Assembly: GCA_951813065.1 (NCBI GenBank)
Contig: CATOTH010000001.1
Location: forward strand, 843,609-907,608
DNA: 64,000 nucleotides
Direction: 5' to 3'
Source: an uncultured Bryobacterales bacterium
Lineage (GTDB): Bacteria; Acidobacteriota; Terriglobia; Bryobacterales; UBA6623
The position numbers and the translations under genes were made by a program. The notes below the pieces were generated by a model. The model saw only the letters and a list, made by a program, of their open reading frames with translations, did no database searches and was not told where the DNA came from. Below are positions 35,618 through 44,676 of this stretch, in pieces; position 1 is the first letter of the stretch; each line of letters opens with the position of its first letter.

Positions 35618-36860
35618 GACGCAAATCGAACGAGCCCGTGCTGGTGTTGAAGCTTTCTCGCTCGATTCCGAAGCGCTGCTGCAGCGTGACGAACAGATTG
35701 CAGAGAGGCATGTTGGTGCCACTTCCGCTCCGGGTATCCACGTGCCCGACGTGCTTGAAGCCTCCGCCGGCGACGAGGATCGGCAAATTGCGATTCGAGT
35801 GGGTGCCACCGTATCCCATCCCGCTTCCAAACAGCACGATCGTGTGGTCGAGCATGGTGCCGTCCGAGCCGGGCTCCTGGATCGCGTCCAGCTTCTTGAG
35901 GCACTGCGACAGGTGGGCGATCTGGAACGACTCGATCGCGACCAACTCAGCGATCACCTCCGGCTTCTTGCCGTTGTGCGTGCAGGCATGATAGCCCCTC
36001 GTGACTCCGTCAAGATCGGTGTATCCAAGTTGACTGGGGAATGCCACGGTCGCAACCCGCGTCAGGTCCGTCTGAAACGCGTACGCAACCATGTCGAAGA
36101 TCGCGTTGTAGTGATTCTCGACGGTCGCTCCATTGCCGGTGTAGTGTCCCGAGATATCAAACTTGGGCTTGTCGCGATCGATCCAGTCGGTGCGATCCGC
36201 GAAGCTGCCCTCCAGTTCACGAACAGCGGTTGCATACTGGTCCAGGCGTTCCAGGTCGCCTCGACCGACACGTTGTTTCAACCGCGCAAGCTGGTCGCCA
36301 ACCGTATCCAGAATGCTGCCGTTGCGTCCTAGCAATTCTCGTCGAGCCGATTTCTCTTCGCCAGTCAGATTGAGAAACAGGTGATCGAAGAGCTTCTGGG
36401 GATCTGTGAAGGGTTTGATGTCGACTCCGTTGGAGGTCCAACTCATTCGGATTCCGCTCTCCAGTGCCGCGTGTACCGAGGGAAACCGTACGCTGCCGGA
36501 GGAATGCCGAGCCAAGAGCTGGTCGAGCGAAATATTTTTTTCGGGGAAAGCCTGGCTGTTTTCCGGCAGGACTCCGTTGAGGAACGAGATTTCCCGACCG
36601 TGACCGTTGTTCATTCCATGATCGGTGTGGGACAGGATCGAAAGCCGATCCTTTAGCCAGTCGAGAGATCGGAGCGTCGTTGGCAGTGTGAATTCCGTTC
36701 CGAACTGCGTTGGGAAGAAGTGCTCCGGATGCATGCCGAAAGGGTTGCCGACGACCAGAAACCGAATGGGTGCCGGCTTGCTGGCTGCGCGGGCTTCCAG
36801 GAGCGGGAGCGTCAGTGCTCCGCCAATGCCTCTCAAGATGGCACGTCGATTCATCTCCAT
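35610..36860 (-). CDS. DUF1552 exported protein
   Basis: A 416-residue protein of the DUF1552 family, which is almost always found with DUF1592/DUF1588 proteins such as its neighbour. The N-terminus has a twin-arginine-like signal (NRRAILRGIGGALTLPLLEA), so it is likely exported folded. Family blocks include PTTLRSLDWLKDRLSILSHT, SVHAALESGIRMSWTSNGVD, FPSQLGYTDLDGVTRGYHA and TIVLFGSGMGYGGTHSNRNL. The start MEMNRR (36860) is preferred; a longer open frame upstream has no signal sequence. No enzymatic role is proven for the family; the sulfatase/phosphatase-like fold seen in relatives suggests hydrolase activity, but this is inference. Confidence 0.82.
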   Translation of the reverse strand: MEMNRRAILRGIGGALTLPLLEARAASKPAPIRFLVVGNPFGMHPEHFFPTQFGTEFTLPTTLRSLDWLKDRLSILSHTDHGMNNGHGREISFLNGVLPENSQAFPEKNISLDQLLARHSSGSVRFPSVHAALESGIRMSWTSNGVDIKPFTDPQKLFDHLFLNLTGEEKSARRELLGRNGSILDTVGDQLARLKQRVGRGDLERLDQYATAVRELEGSFADRTDWIDRDKPKFDISGHYTGNGATVENHYNAIFDMVAYAFQTDLTRVATVAFPSQLGYTDLDGVTRGYHACTHNGKKPEVIAELVAIESFQIAHLSQCLKKLDAIQEPGSDGTMLDHTIVLFGSGMGYGGTHSNRNLPILVAGGGFKHVGHVDTRSGSGTNMPLCNLFVTLQQRFGIERESFNTSTGSFDLRHA

Positions 36861-37411
36861 CCCGGCCCCCGTCCTCGCCCAGCTATGGCCAGACCCTGGC
36901 CCTCGCGCTCCGCTCTGCGACCGGTCTGGAAGGGCTTCTACCCTAGCTGCCGAGTCTTCCGTAAGCTTATTCCCTCCTGACATCGTAGTCAACGGCAACT
37001 CTTGCGAGAGTGTGCGATACGGCTCGCCGCTTCTCTCGGCGTGGGTGCCTTTTCCGCAGATGGTGGCAGGAGCAGCCGCGGCGCAACTCGGGCGTAAGCC
37101 GTCCCGCACGCACTAGGCGGGCACCGGGATTGGTCTTCGAAGGATTCGGAAGCCCGCTCAAGCCCCGCTCGTCATCAGAGTTGGCGAAGACACGGTGGTG
37201 CCGACCGAGGTCCTCGGCCTAGGGATGACGGTGTGTCACCGGGACGAATACGAAACACCCCGTTCGCACTCAAACTGCCATCGTCCTTGCTGTTCTGACC
37301 GCACCGGTCCTGGGTGTTGACAAGACATTGGGTGAATCTCCAAGCCGGAACCAATCCCATTCGGCGAATTGCCCCTTGTGCATGTTCCGCCTGGACTAGG
37401 ACACTACTGGC
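36861..37411. other. Divergent intergenic region, no gene seen
   Basis: About 550 bases between the DUF1552 gene (minus) and a sulfatase gene (plus). It must contain both promoters. A TTGACA hexamer at 37317-37322 points towards the sulfatase, but no good -10 follows at the right distance. Confidence 0.4.
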
Positions 37412-38944
37412 ATGTCGTCAATCACACGTCGCGCATTTGTACAGGCTGGAGCTGCCAGCGCAACCGCCCAGGATCCTTCGAGAACTCGTCCCAACGTGCT
37501 GTTCATCATGCTCGACCAGTGGCGCTTGGATTGCCTTGGTGCGAATGGCAACGGCGTTATCCAGACGCCTCATCTTGATGAGCTTGCATCTCGCTCCGCC
37601 AACTTCACCCAGGCATGCGTCCAAGCCCCGGTCTGCGTGCCGTCCCGAGTGAGCTTCTTCACCGGGCGCTATCCCCATTCCCACAAGAATCGCGTCAACT
37701 ACACGGCGTACGAGCAACCCGAGCCCATGATGCAACGGCTCTTGCAGAACGCTGGTTACGAGACTGGCTCTGTGGGAAAGCTGCATTTCCATCCGCCAAC
37801 GGCTGCGCACGCACGTTCGACAGGGTTCGACACGGTTCTCCTGGACGATGGCATTCGCCGAACGGACCTGTATTCCGATTACGTCAAGTGGAGGAGTGGC
37901 GCCGACCCCAATGCGAACGTCCACTACCACACAACCGCAAGCGATGCCCCATCCGGTGGAAACCCTTATCGAGCGCTGATTGCAAGGGAATACACTCCCA
38001 CGGCCTGGACTGGTCGCGAGTCGCGCAACACGGTACGCGCCTTGGCAGCTTCCGGGAGGCCCTTCTTCCTGTTCTCCTCCTTTTTCAAGCCGCATTCGCC
38101 TCATACCATTCCAGAACCCTATGATTCTCTCTATGACGATGCTGAGATTCCGTTGCCACGGCAGGTGGATCTTGACTACATCCACCAGCTCCCGCTTCCC
38201 GTGCAGAAGATGATCTTGCGTGGGGCGCCGAGGTACGCCATGGACCGGCGGCGTTTGCTTTGGATGTACCGCAGCTACTACGGAGATGTGACTTGGCTCG
38301 ATGAGGAGGTCGGCGCAATACTGGCGGAACTCGAGCGTAGCGGTCAGACCGACAACACGATCGTCATTGTGACGACCGACCACGGTGATCAAATGTTGGA
38401 GCACGGGCTGTTCGGCAAGAACGTGTTTTTCGAGGACTCTGTGCGGATCCCACTGTTGGTCCACTGGCCCGGGCGAATCCGGCCGGGGGTGTACTCAGAA
38501 CTGGTCGAGGCAGTCGATCTCCTGCCGACCGTGCTAGAGCTATGCGGATTGCCTGTTCCCGAGCATGTTCAAGGCCGTAGCTTCGCTCCGTTAGTGGCGG
38601 GCCAGAGGAGCCTGTACGAGCCGCGTCGAGCCCAATTCTCGGAGAACATCATGCCCGAGGTCATTACCAACGGGGAAGAAGGGTACTTCTTCATTCCTGG
38701 CAAGGGGGTTGGGGGCGTCCGACACCCCGATGCAAAGATGATTCGGACGAACCGGTGGAAGATGAACTACTACGTGGGACACGGTGGGGAACTCTATGAC
38801 CTGCAGGCAGATCCCGGAGAATGGATCAACCTCTACGACGATCCTGGATACCAGGGCATTGTCCGCGACTTGAAGGGGCAGTTACTCGACTGGATGATCG
38901 CAGCCGATGAGAATGACCAGATTGCCCGCGAATGGCTCGTATAG
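37412..38944 (+). CDS. Sulfatase (Tat-type signal)
   Basis: A 510-residue sulfatase. The N-terminus has a short twin-arginine-like signal (SSITRRAFVQAGAASATAQ). Core motifs are VLFIMLDQWRLDCLGANGNG (metal Asp in LDQ), the formylglycine site APVCVPSRVSFFTGRYPHSH, GSVGKLHFHPP, FSSFFKPHSPHTIPEPYDSL, and VTTDHGDQMLEHGLFGKNVF. The pattern CVPSR and the LDQWR start resemble choline-sulfatase/iduronate-sulfatase-like members more than the tandem pair near 20 kb, so the substrate probably differs. It is transcribed divergently from the DUF1552 gene. A complete insertion sequence sits 30 bases after its stop and does not disrupt it. Confidence 0.9.
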   Translation: MSSITRRAFVQAGAASATAQDPSRTRPNVLFIMLDQWRLDCLGANGNGVIQTPHLDELASRSANFTQACVQAPVCVPSRVSFFTGRYPHSHKNRVNYTAYEQPEPMMQRLLQNAGYETGSVGKLHFHPPTAAHARSTGFDTVLLDDGIRRTDLYSDYVKWRSGADPNANVHYHTTASDAPSGGNPYRALIAREYTPTAWTGRESRNTVRALAASGRPFFLFSSFFKPHSPHTIPEPYDSLYDDAEIPLPRQVDLDYIHQLPLPVQKMILRGAPRYAMDRRRLLWMYRSYYGDVTWLDEEVGAILAELERSGQTDNTIVIVTTDHGDQMLEHGLFGKNVFFEDSVRIPLLVHWPGRIRPGVYSELVEAVDLLPTVLELCGLPVPEHVQGRSFAPLVAGQRSLYEPRRAQFSENIMPEVITNGEEGYFFIPGKGVGGVRHPDAKMIRTNRWKMNYYVGHGGELYDLQADPGEWINLYDDPGYQGIVRDLKGQLLDWMIAADENDQIAREWLV

Positions 38945-38974
38945 CCACCTGATTCGATTCGCGGGACATGGGCC

Positions 38975-41215
38975 CAGGGCTATTTTATTGTCCGTGGTTG
39001 AGGAGGCGCACAGCCGTGGGTGAGGGGCTGAGCGGGCTTTCCTGCTAGACGCTGCGATTCTCGGTTCCTCGCAGTCCGGTCCGCAGGGGCTGGACATTTT
39101 GTTGTCGATCTGTCACTCTGGGTCCGATGGGGCCATTGCCGACCCAGCCCCGCGCTGTGGACGTGCGCGCGGTCACCGTGCGCCCGACCTTCGGCGCCCA
39201 GGAACACCGGCACTGGGACCGGCTGGTCGCGGCCCATCACTACCTGGGGTTTGGGGGCCTGTTCGGCAAGGGCTTGCGGCATGTGGCGACGCGGGGCTCG
39301 ACGTGGGTCGCGCTGGTGGGCTGGCAGGCGGCCGCGCTCAAGCTCACGGCCCGTGACCGCTGGATCGGCTGGACCCTGGAGCAGCAGTTGCAGCGCCTGC
39401 ATCTGGTGGCCCAGAACTCCCGCTTTGTGATCCTGCCGGACTACCAGGGGGTGCCCAATCTGGCCTCGCGGGTGCTGGGGCTGAGCCTGCGGCGGCTGAG
39501 CGGCGACATGCAACGCGAGCACGGATTTCCGATCTTGCTGGCGGAGTCATTCGTGGACCGGGCACTCTTCGCTGGGACCTGCTATCGGGCGGCGAACTGG
39601 CGCTCGCTGGGGTTCACCGGCGGCTACGCACGCCAGCCGGCCGCGGTGCCGGAGTGGCGCCATCACGGCCAGCCCAAGGAGGTGCTTGTGTACGAATTGG
39701 AAGCGCATGCGAGGGCGGCCTTGGGCCAGCCCGAGGAGGATCCGGCCTGGCAGGGCCCGGCGCGGACCGCGCCGCCGTCCGCGCCGCAGTTGCGCAGCAT
39801 GTTCGAGTGCCTGGGCGAGGTGCCGGACTACCGTTGCGCGCGGGGCCAGCGTTACCGCCTGCGCACGGTGCTGGTGCTGGCCATGGCGGCGCGGCTGGCC
39901 GGCTACCGCGGGGTGACCGCGTTCGCCCAGTTCGCGGCCCTGCTGGACCCGGCGCAGCGCCAGGCGGTGGGCTGTTTCTACAGTCCCAGCCGGCAGCGCT
40001 ACACGACCCCGTCGATCACCACGTTCCACAACATCCTGGCCACCCTGCCGCCGGAGACGCTGGAGCAGGCGGTGGCGGCTTGGACCTGGCAGCAGAACGG
40101 GCAAGTCCCGCCGGATGAGGAGGATAGCGGCTCGCAGGAAACGGCCGGGCGGGTCCCCGGGGAAGACGCCCGGCCCACGCTCCTGGCGGGTATCGCGATG
40201 GACGGGAAGGATCTCCGCGGGGCCTCGAAGCAGACGCCGGACGGCCGCCGCATGCTGGTCGCGGCCGTGGAGCACTCCCCCACGCGGGTGCTGGGACAGG
40301 TCGCGGTCGCCTCCAAGACCAACGAGATCCCGGCGGTGCGCGAACTGGCCGCGGGGTTGGACCTGGCCGGATGCGCCGTCACCCTCGACGCGCTGCACGC
40401 GCAGCAGGAGACGGCGCGCAGCCTGCTCGAGGACTGCGCTGCCGACTACCTGATCACCAGTATCAAGGACAACCAGCCAACGATCCTGGACGACCTCCAG
40501 CACATGCTGTTCCAGGACGCTCCCGACCACGAGACCCTCGACAAGGAGCACGGCCGCATCGAGCGCCGCCGCTACTGGGTGAAGGATCTCAGCGACCCGG
40601 ACTGGGACGGCTATGCCGACCTGTACGGCCGCCAGCAGGCCATCCGCATCGAGCGCGAGCGGCATGTGGTCAAGACCGGCGAGACCAGCACCGCAGTGAG
40701 CTACGCGCTGACCTCGCTGACGGCGGAGCAGGCCACGCCCGCGCAGCTGGCGGCGCTGATCCGCAACCACTGGCACATTGAGAACCGCCTGCACTACGTG
40801 CGGGACTTCACCTACGACGAGGACCGCTGCCGGGTGTGGGTGCGCGACCTGCCACGCAATCTGGCCTGCCTGACCAACGCGGCGATCTCGATCATCCGCT
40901 GCCAGCCCGAGTTCCGCTGGGTGCCGGAGGCCAACCGCCATTACGCAGGCCGTCCGCAGGAGGCGCTGGACCTGCTGCTGGCCCCGCCCCGGCGCTAGCC
41001 TGGCCGGCGCGCTGGCCAGCGCGCCGTGTTCCGCCGGACCCGGCGGAGCCGTACCGCTGTGTCCGCGCTTGCGATCCAGCCGGCGCAGCCGCCCGAGGCG
41101 CCTGCCCGGGCCTCTCGTGGCTGGCCGTCGGGGCCGTGTCCAGCGACTGCACAGGACGTGGAAGCAGGCATCAACCTCTCTGAGACCGCCTCAACAGGAC
41201 AAAAAAATGTGCCTG
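38975..41215 (+). mobile_element. Complete ISAs1-type insertion sequence with DruA-like transposase
   Basis: Ends are imperfect inverted repeats: CAGGGCTATTTTATTGTCC on the left and, read inward, CAGGCACATTTTTTTGTCC on the right (15 of 19 match). A 10-base duplication, GACATGGGCC, flanks it at 38965-38974 and 41216-41225. ISAs1 elements generate 8-10-base duplications, so this fits. The 2241-base element carries one gene (39127-40998) and a perfect 20-base palindrome after it (41006-41025). It landed between the sulfatase stop and tRNA-Ser, breaking no gene. Intact ends and duplication indicate a fairly recent, complete insertion. Confidence 0.92.
39127..40998 (+). CDS. ISAs1-family transposase with N-terminal DruA-like (DUF4338) domain
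   Basis: A 623-residue fusion. Residues about 13-200 resemble DUF4338/DruA: EHRHWDRLVAAHHYLG, ARDRWIGWTLEQ, NLASRVLGLSLRRL, GFPILLAESFVD and GTCYRAANWRSLGFTGGYAR. From about 220 it is a standard ISAs1 transposase: the DDE-associated N-domain (FECLGEVPDYRCARGQRYRL) and DDE residues Asp359 (AMDGKDLRGA), Asp421 (TLDALHAQQETA) and Glu479 (KEHGRIERRRYWV), ending with the HIENRLHYVRDFTYDEDRCR block. All three acidic residues are intact. It lies inside a TIR- and TSD-bounded element, so the fused protein is what the element uses. DUF4338 is known from the type I Druantia anti-phage system; its role here is unknown. Confidence 0.88.
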   Translation: MGPLPTQPRAVDVRAVTVRPTFGAQEHRHWDRLVAAHHYLGFGGLFGKGLRHVATRGSTWVALVGWQAAALKLTARDRWIGWTLEQQLQRLHLVAQNSRFVILPDYQGVPNLASRVLGLSLRRLSGDMQREHGFPILLAESFVDRALFAGTCYRAANWRSLGFTGGYARQPAAVPEWRHHGQPKEVLVYELEAHARAALGQPEEDPAWQGPARTAPPSAPQLRSMFECLGEVPDYRCARGQRYRLRTVLVLAMAARLAGYRGVTAFAQFAALLDPAQRQAVGCFYSPSRQRYTTPSITTFHNILATLPPETLEQAVAAWTWQQNGQVPPDEEDSGSQETAGRVPGEDARPTLLAGIAMDGKDLRGASKQTPDGRRMLVAAVEHSPTRVLGQVAVASKTNEIPAVRELAAGLDLAGCAVTLDALHAQQETARSLLEDCAADYLITSIKDNQPTILDDLQHMLFQDAPDHETLDKEHGRIERRRYWVKDLSDPDWDGYADLYGRQQAIRIERERHVVKTGETSTAVSYALTSLTAEQATPAQLAALIRNHWHIENRLHYVRDFTYDEDRCRVWVRDLPRNLACLTNAAISIIRCQPEFRWVPEANRHYAGRPQEALDLLLAPPRR

Positions 41216-41290
41216 GACATGGGCCGGGCAGGACATCCTCACGGCGGAGTTTCCGCTACTGTCATTGGAGCCGTTCGACCCAAGTTAGAG

Positions 41291-41380
41291 TGGCGGAGAG
41301 GGAGGGATTCGAACCCTCGTTAGAGTTTCCCCTAAACACGCTTTCCAAGCGTGCGCCTTAAGCCGCTCGGCCACCTCTCC
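41291..41380 (-). tRNA. tRNA-Ser (anticodon GGA)
   Basis: On the minus strand the acceptor 5' half GGAGAGG pairs with CCTCTCC before the discriminator G and an encoded CCA (41291-41293). The D-arm (GGCCGAGCGGCTTAAGGC), anticodon stem with CTTGGAAAG (anticodon GGA, serine UCC/UCU), the long variable arm typical of serine tRNA and the T-arm GGTTCGAATCC are all present. It is 90 bases including CCA. Confidence 0.96.
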
Positions 41381-41463
41381 GCAATGCAGGCCCGGCACGG
41401 ATATCGATTTGGCCCCTTCATTGTACGCCTGCGCCTTCGCTTCGACCCTGAACCCTGTGGCAG

Positions 41464-43692
41464 CTATCCCCCGAAAATCCTGCGTTGCGCATCCAGAGTT
41501 TGCGATGGTCTTTCTGTTGCAGCGTACGACTCGAACGCCCTGCGGACTAGCATCCGGCCGTCCGGGCCGTATGGGCGCAATGCCTCGTCCACCCAGTAGC
41601 TCACGGACGCCTCTTCTGCGGGATTGACTGCCGCCGATTCAGCCTTGCGCGCGAACTCCGGCAGGAAGCGGTCGCAGAAATCGATCTTGTATTCCAGCGA
41701 GACCAGATCCGAGATCTCGAACGCATAGGTCGGTACCTCAACACCAATCAGGCGCAGTGTCTCAGAGAGGAATCGGTTCGAAAAATCCTTGACCTCCCGG
41801 TCGACTTGAGTCCGGTGCGCTTCGAATTCCGCCCGGGTGGCGTCCGATCCCAACGGGTCGGCGGCGAGTTCCAGGTAGAGCTTGTTCTTGGGCTCGGTTC
41901 CGGACGGCCGGATCGTGGCCTTGATCCCGCCTTCGACCGTGTAGCTGATAAGGTTCCGCGAACTCCGGTCCGTCTCGGACAGAAACGGTCCGTACCGCGA
42001 TTCATCCCAATAGTCATTGACCTCCAGAACTGGCCGGCCACCGATTGACGTTTGCGGGCAATCGCGCAGCAGTTGCTGGATCTTGCGGATGTTGGCCGAT
42101 CCCGTGGCGCCCTGCATCACGGTTGACCGCACGGTGTTGCTGTGGTACCCGTAGCGCTTGTAGGTGTCAATCAGGTAGTCGTAGACCGTCCAGTTCCGCA
42201 TCCTCAGTTCGGACGTCAGTTCCGCCAGGACGACGGCTGCCCCGGCAGCGTCCTTGTCACGCACCTCTGGGGTCAGCATGAATCCGTGGCTCTCCTCAGC
42301 CGCGATGACAAAGTCATCGAGCGAGGCCGTCACGTCGCGGAACCGCCCGTTGCGTTCCAGCGATTCCAAGACGGCCGCGATGTACTTGAAACCCACCAGC
42401 AAGTCGCCGACGACGACTCCGTTCTTGGACTCGATCAATTTCCGCATCAAGTCAGTTGTCACTGCGGTCTTGATCCCCAGTGGTCGCTCCGGGAGCTTAC
42501 CGGCAGACTCCAGGGATTCCAGTCGGTAGCGGGTCAGGATCAACGCGAACTCGTTTCCGGAAACGAACCTGTAACCGTCGTGGTCACGCGCCGCTCCACC
42601 AAGCCGGTCAGCGTCGGGATCCGTCGCGAGAACTAGGTCGGCGTTGACCTTTCCGGCGAGTTGGATCCCCCGTGTCAGCGACTCCGGCACCTCGGGATTG
42701 GGGCTCCGGAACGTTACGAACTTGAAATCGCTCCTGAACTCGCACTGTTCCTCCACGAAGAAAAGCTGCTTGTTCTTGGCGAAACCCATCTCCTCGAGGC
42801 AACGACCCACGGTGTTCACGCCGATTCCGTGCAGGCCGGTGAAGACGAAGCTTGCGCCCGACGGCAAGTCACCCAACCGCAGGCTGAGGTTCATGTCGAT
42901 GAAGGCACGGCGGGCTTTCGCCGGTACCTCATGGACCAGCCCGGCTTGCATGGCTTCGTCGTAGCTGATTGTGTGGACGGCTCTAACTTCAGCGACTATG
43001 GCCGCAAGTTCCTCGTCATCAGGAGGAATCTCCTGACCTCCTTCGCCGTTGTAGAACTTGCTGCCGTTGTCGTCGGGGTGATTGTGTGAGGCGCTGACGT
43101 TGATCCCTCCGTGCGCGCCGAGATACCGGATCAGGAACGAGAGCTCCGGCGTCGAGATGTAGTCCGCTGCGTTGACCGGAAGGGTGTACACGCCAATCCC
43201 GGCAGCGGCGTACACTGAGGTAGCTGTTCTTGCCAGATCGTTCGATCCGAGCCCCACAAGGGGGTTCTCGAGCGAGTCGGGATAGGTGGACCTCAAGTTG
43301 TTGAAGCGACGCACGTCGTACGCAACGACGACATTGATTCGATCGGTTGTCGGGAATCGCCGCCGCAGGTACTCGGCATGCCCTTGTACCGAAGATGCGA
43401 TCGTGTACGGGTTGATTCGGTTGGGGCCGACTCCGACGGGGCCGCGACGCCCCCCGGTGCCGAACGGGATCATTTGGTAGAAGCTGTCGATGAGCAGGTC
43501 GAACCTTTCCGCCTCGATCATCCATCGCAGGATGGCGCCGTAGTCGCTCGGCGACACGAGGCCCGCGAACTTCTCAGTCTGGATCCACTCGGAAAGATTC
43601 TCGCGGGCTGCCTGCTTGATCTCGTCCGGCACGGCGACAGCCTCGATTCCACGGTCGGCCGTGGCTAGCAATTGGGGTAGGTTCTCGGTCAT
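41464..43692 (-). CDS. Phosphoglucomutase/phosphomannomutase family protein
   Basis: An alpha-D-phosphohexomutase of 742 residues, longer than the usual 450-580. The four family motifs are present: the phosphoserine loop SASHNHPDDNGSKFYNGEGG, the metal loop LATDPDADRLGGAARD, the sugar-binding loop AAEESHGFMLTPEVRDK, and the phosphate-binding loop IRPSGTEPKNKLYLE. It should interconvert hexose 1- and 6-phosphates. The extra length is spread along the chain, as in PGM-like proteins of some bacteria. It overlaps the upstream nucleotidyltransferase by 4 bases (ATGA), so the pair probably makes an NDP-sugar for cell-surface polysaccharides. The substrate (glucose, mannose or glucosamine) cannot be decided from the sequence. 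Confidence 0.88.
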   Translation of the reverse strand: MTENLPQLLATADRGIEAVAVPDEIKQAARENLSEWIQTEKFAGLVSPSDYGAILRWMIEAERFDLLIDSFYQMIPFGTGGRRGPVGVGPNRINPYTIASSVQGHAEYLRRRFPTTDRINVVVAYDVRRFNNLRSTYPDSLENPLVGLGSNDLARTATSVYAAAGIGVYTLPVNAADYISTPELSFLIRYLGAHGGINVSASHNHPDDNGSKFYNGEGGQEIPPDDEELAAIVAEVRAVHTISYDEAMQAGLVHEVPAKARRAFIDMNLSLRLGDLPSGASFVFTGLHGIGVNTVGRCLEEMGFAKNKQLFFVEEQCEFRSDFKFVTFRSPNPEVPESLTRGIQLAGKVNADLVLATDPDADRLGGAARDHDGYRFVSGNEFALILTRYRLESLESAGKLPERPLGIKTAVTTDLMRKLIESKNGVVVGDLLVGFKYIAAVLESLERNGRFRDVTASLDDFVIAAEESHGFMLTPEVRDKDAAGAAVVLAELTSELRMRNWTVYDYLIDTYKRYGYHSNTVRSTVMQGATGSANIRKIQQLLRDCPQTSIGGRPVLEVNDYWDESRYGPFLSETDRSSRNLISYTVEGGIKATIRPSGTEPKNKLYLELAADPLGSDATRAEFEAHRTQVDREVKDFSNRFLSETLRLIGVEVPTYAFEISDLVSLEYKIDFCDRFLPEFARKAESAAVNPAEEASVSYWVDEALRPYGPDGRMLVRRAFESYAATERPSQTLDAQRRIFGG

Positions 43693-44453
43693 GAGTCTCT
43701 TAAGTAGTCGCTTGCGGGCTTCAGGTCTTCCGGCCGGCCCACGTCTCGCCAGAATCCGGGAACGGCGAAGGCGCGAACCGTCTTTCCTTCGCGGACCGTA
43801 CTGTTGATGGCATCAGTCAGGTCGTACTCGCCTCTTGCCGATGGCGTCAGACTCTCGAGCGCCTCGAATACACGGTCGGTGAACAGGTAGATCCCTGCGC
43901 ACAGGTAGTTCGTTGTTGACGTCCCTCTCGGTGGCTTCTCGACGATCTTGACCACCCGCCCGGCCTCGACATAGACGGCGCCGCCTCGGTACGGGTCCTC
44001 GACCTCGGTCAGCGCCAGCACGATTTCCGATCCGGGAGCGAGTCCATAGAGTTCGGCGTAGACTCGCGAGTCGACAAGAATGTCTCCGAACGTCAGCAGA
44101 AAACTGGTTCCGGCCCCGAAGTCGCGGGCTAGCAGGGCTGCGCTACCTGTTCCATCCGGCTTCTCCTGGACCACGTACTCGACTTCGATGCCACGCGGAG
44201 GATGAGCTTCGAAGTAGTTGCGGATCACTTCGCCCCGATAGCCGATCACGATGCACACACGCTCGATACCGACCGCTGCAAGGCGATCCAACTGATGAGC
44301 GAGCATTGGGCGACCTGCCAGCGGCAGCATGGGCTTGGGGCAGTCGTCGGTCAAGGATTTCATCCGCGTGCCTCGGCCCGCTGCCAGGACTACGGCCTTC
44401 CTTGGCTGGATCGTTTCGACGTCCACGTTCGCGGAGGGATTCCTACTTATCAA
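43689..44453 (-). CDS. Sugar-phosphate nucleotidyltransferase
   Basis: A 254-residue NDP-sugar pyrophosphorylase. The nucleotide-binding motif is AVVLAAGRGTRMKSLTDDCP with KPMLPLAGRPMLAHQLDRL, followed by VIGYRGEVIRNYF, FLLTFGDILVDSRVY (metal Asp) and IVEKPPRGTSTTNYLCAGIY. It activates a sugar 1-phosphate with a nucleotide, as in dTDP-glucose or GDP-mannose synthesis. It lacks the C-terminal beta-helix of GlmU-type enzymes. The proposed TTG start (44453) is weak; a GTG at 44426 is possible. It is first in a two-gene unit with the phosphohexomutase. Confidence 0.86.
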   Translation of the reverse strand: MISRNPSANVDVETIQPRKAVVLAAGRGTRMKSLTDDCPKPMLPLAGRPMLAHQLDRLAAVGIERVCIVIGYRGEVIRNYFEAHPPRGIEVEYVVQEKPDGTGSAALLARDFGAGTSFLLTFGDILVDSRVYAELYGLAPGSEIVLALTEVEDPYRGGAVYVEAGRVVKIVEKPPRGTSTTNYLCAGIYLFTDRVFEALESLTPSARGEYDLTDAINSTVREGKTVRAFAVPGFWRDVGRPEDLKPASDYLRDS

Positions 44454-44614
44454 TGTATCGAGATTCGACTCGTCGCCCCACCCGGACCGGGTCCCGCTCC
44501 GGGCTTGCTGAACCGTTGTCGCTCAGGCCCGGGGAATGTTCTGGGCGATCAACTGGCCATCTCCCCACGTAGCGGCCTTGCGCGATATGCAAGACACGCT
44601 AGCCAAAACGGGGG

Positions 44615-44620
44615 TATACT
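44615..44620 (+). promoter_or_regulatory. Candidate -10 element for the M48 protease gene
   Basis: TATACT, one base from the -10 consensus, 57 bases before the proposed start at 44677. AAGACA 18 bases upstream is a weak -35. The region also holds the start of the divergent nucleotidyltransferase gene. Confidence 0.4.
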
Positions 44621-44676
44621 AAAGCCGACCGGGTGCGAAAGGAGTGGTCGTGGCCGGGCTGAAGGGAGTGATCGGA

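Noticed and set aside
37317..37322. TTGACA as a promoter for the sulfatase at 37412
   Set aside because: No -10-like hexamer lies 15-18 bases downstream, so the consensus -35 alone is not enough.
39547..40941. A 464-codon minus-strand open frame
   Set aside because: Antisense to the ISAs1-type transposase; no motifs and a composition typical of shadows.
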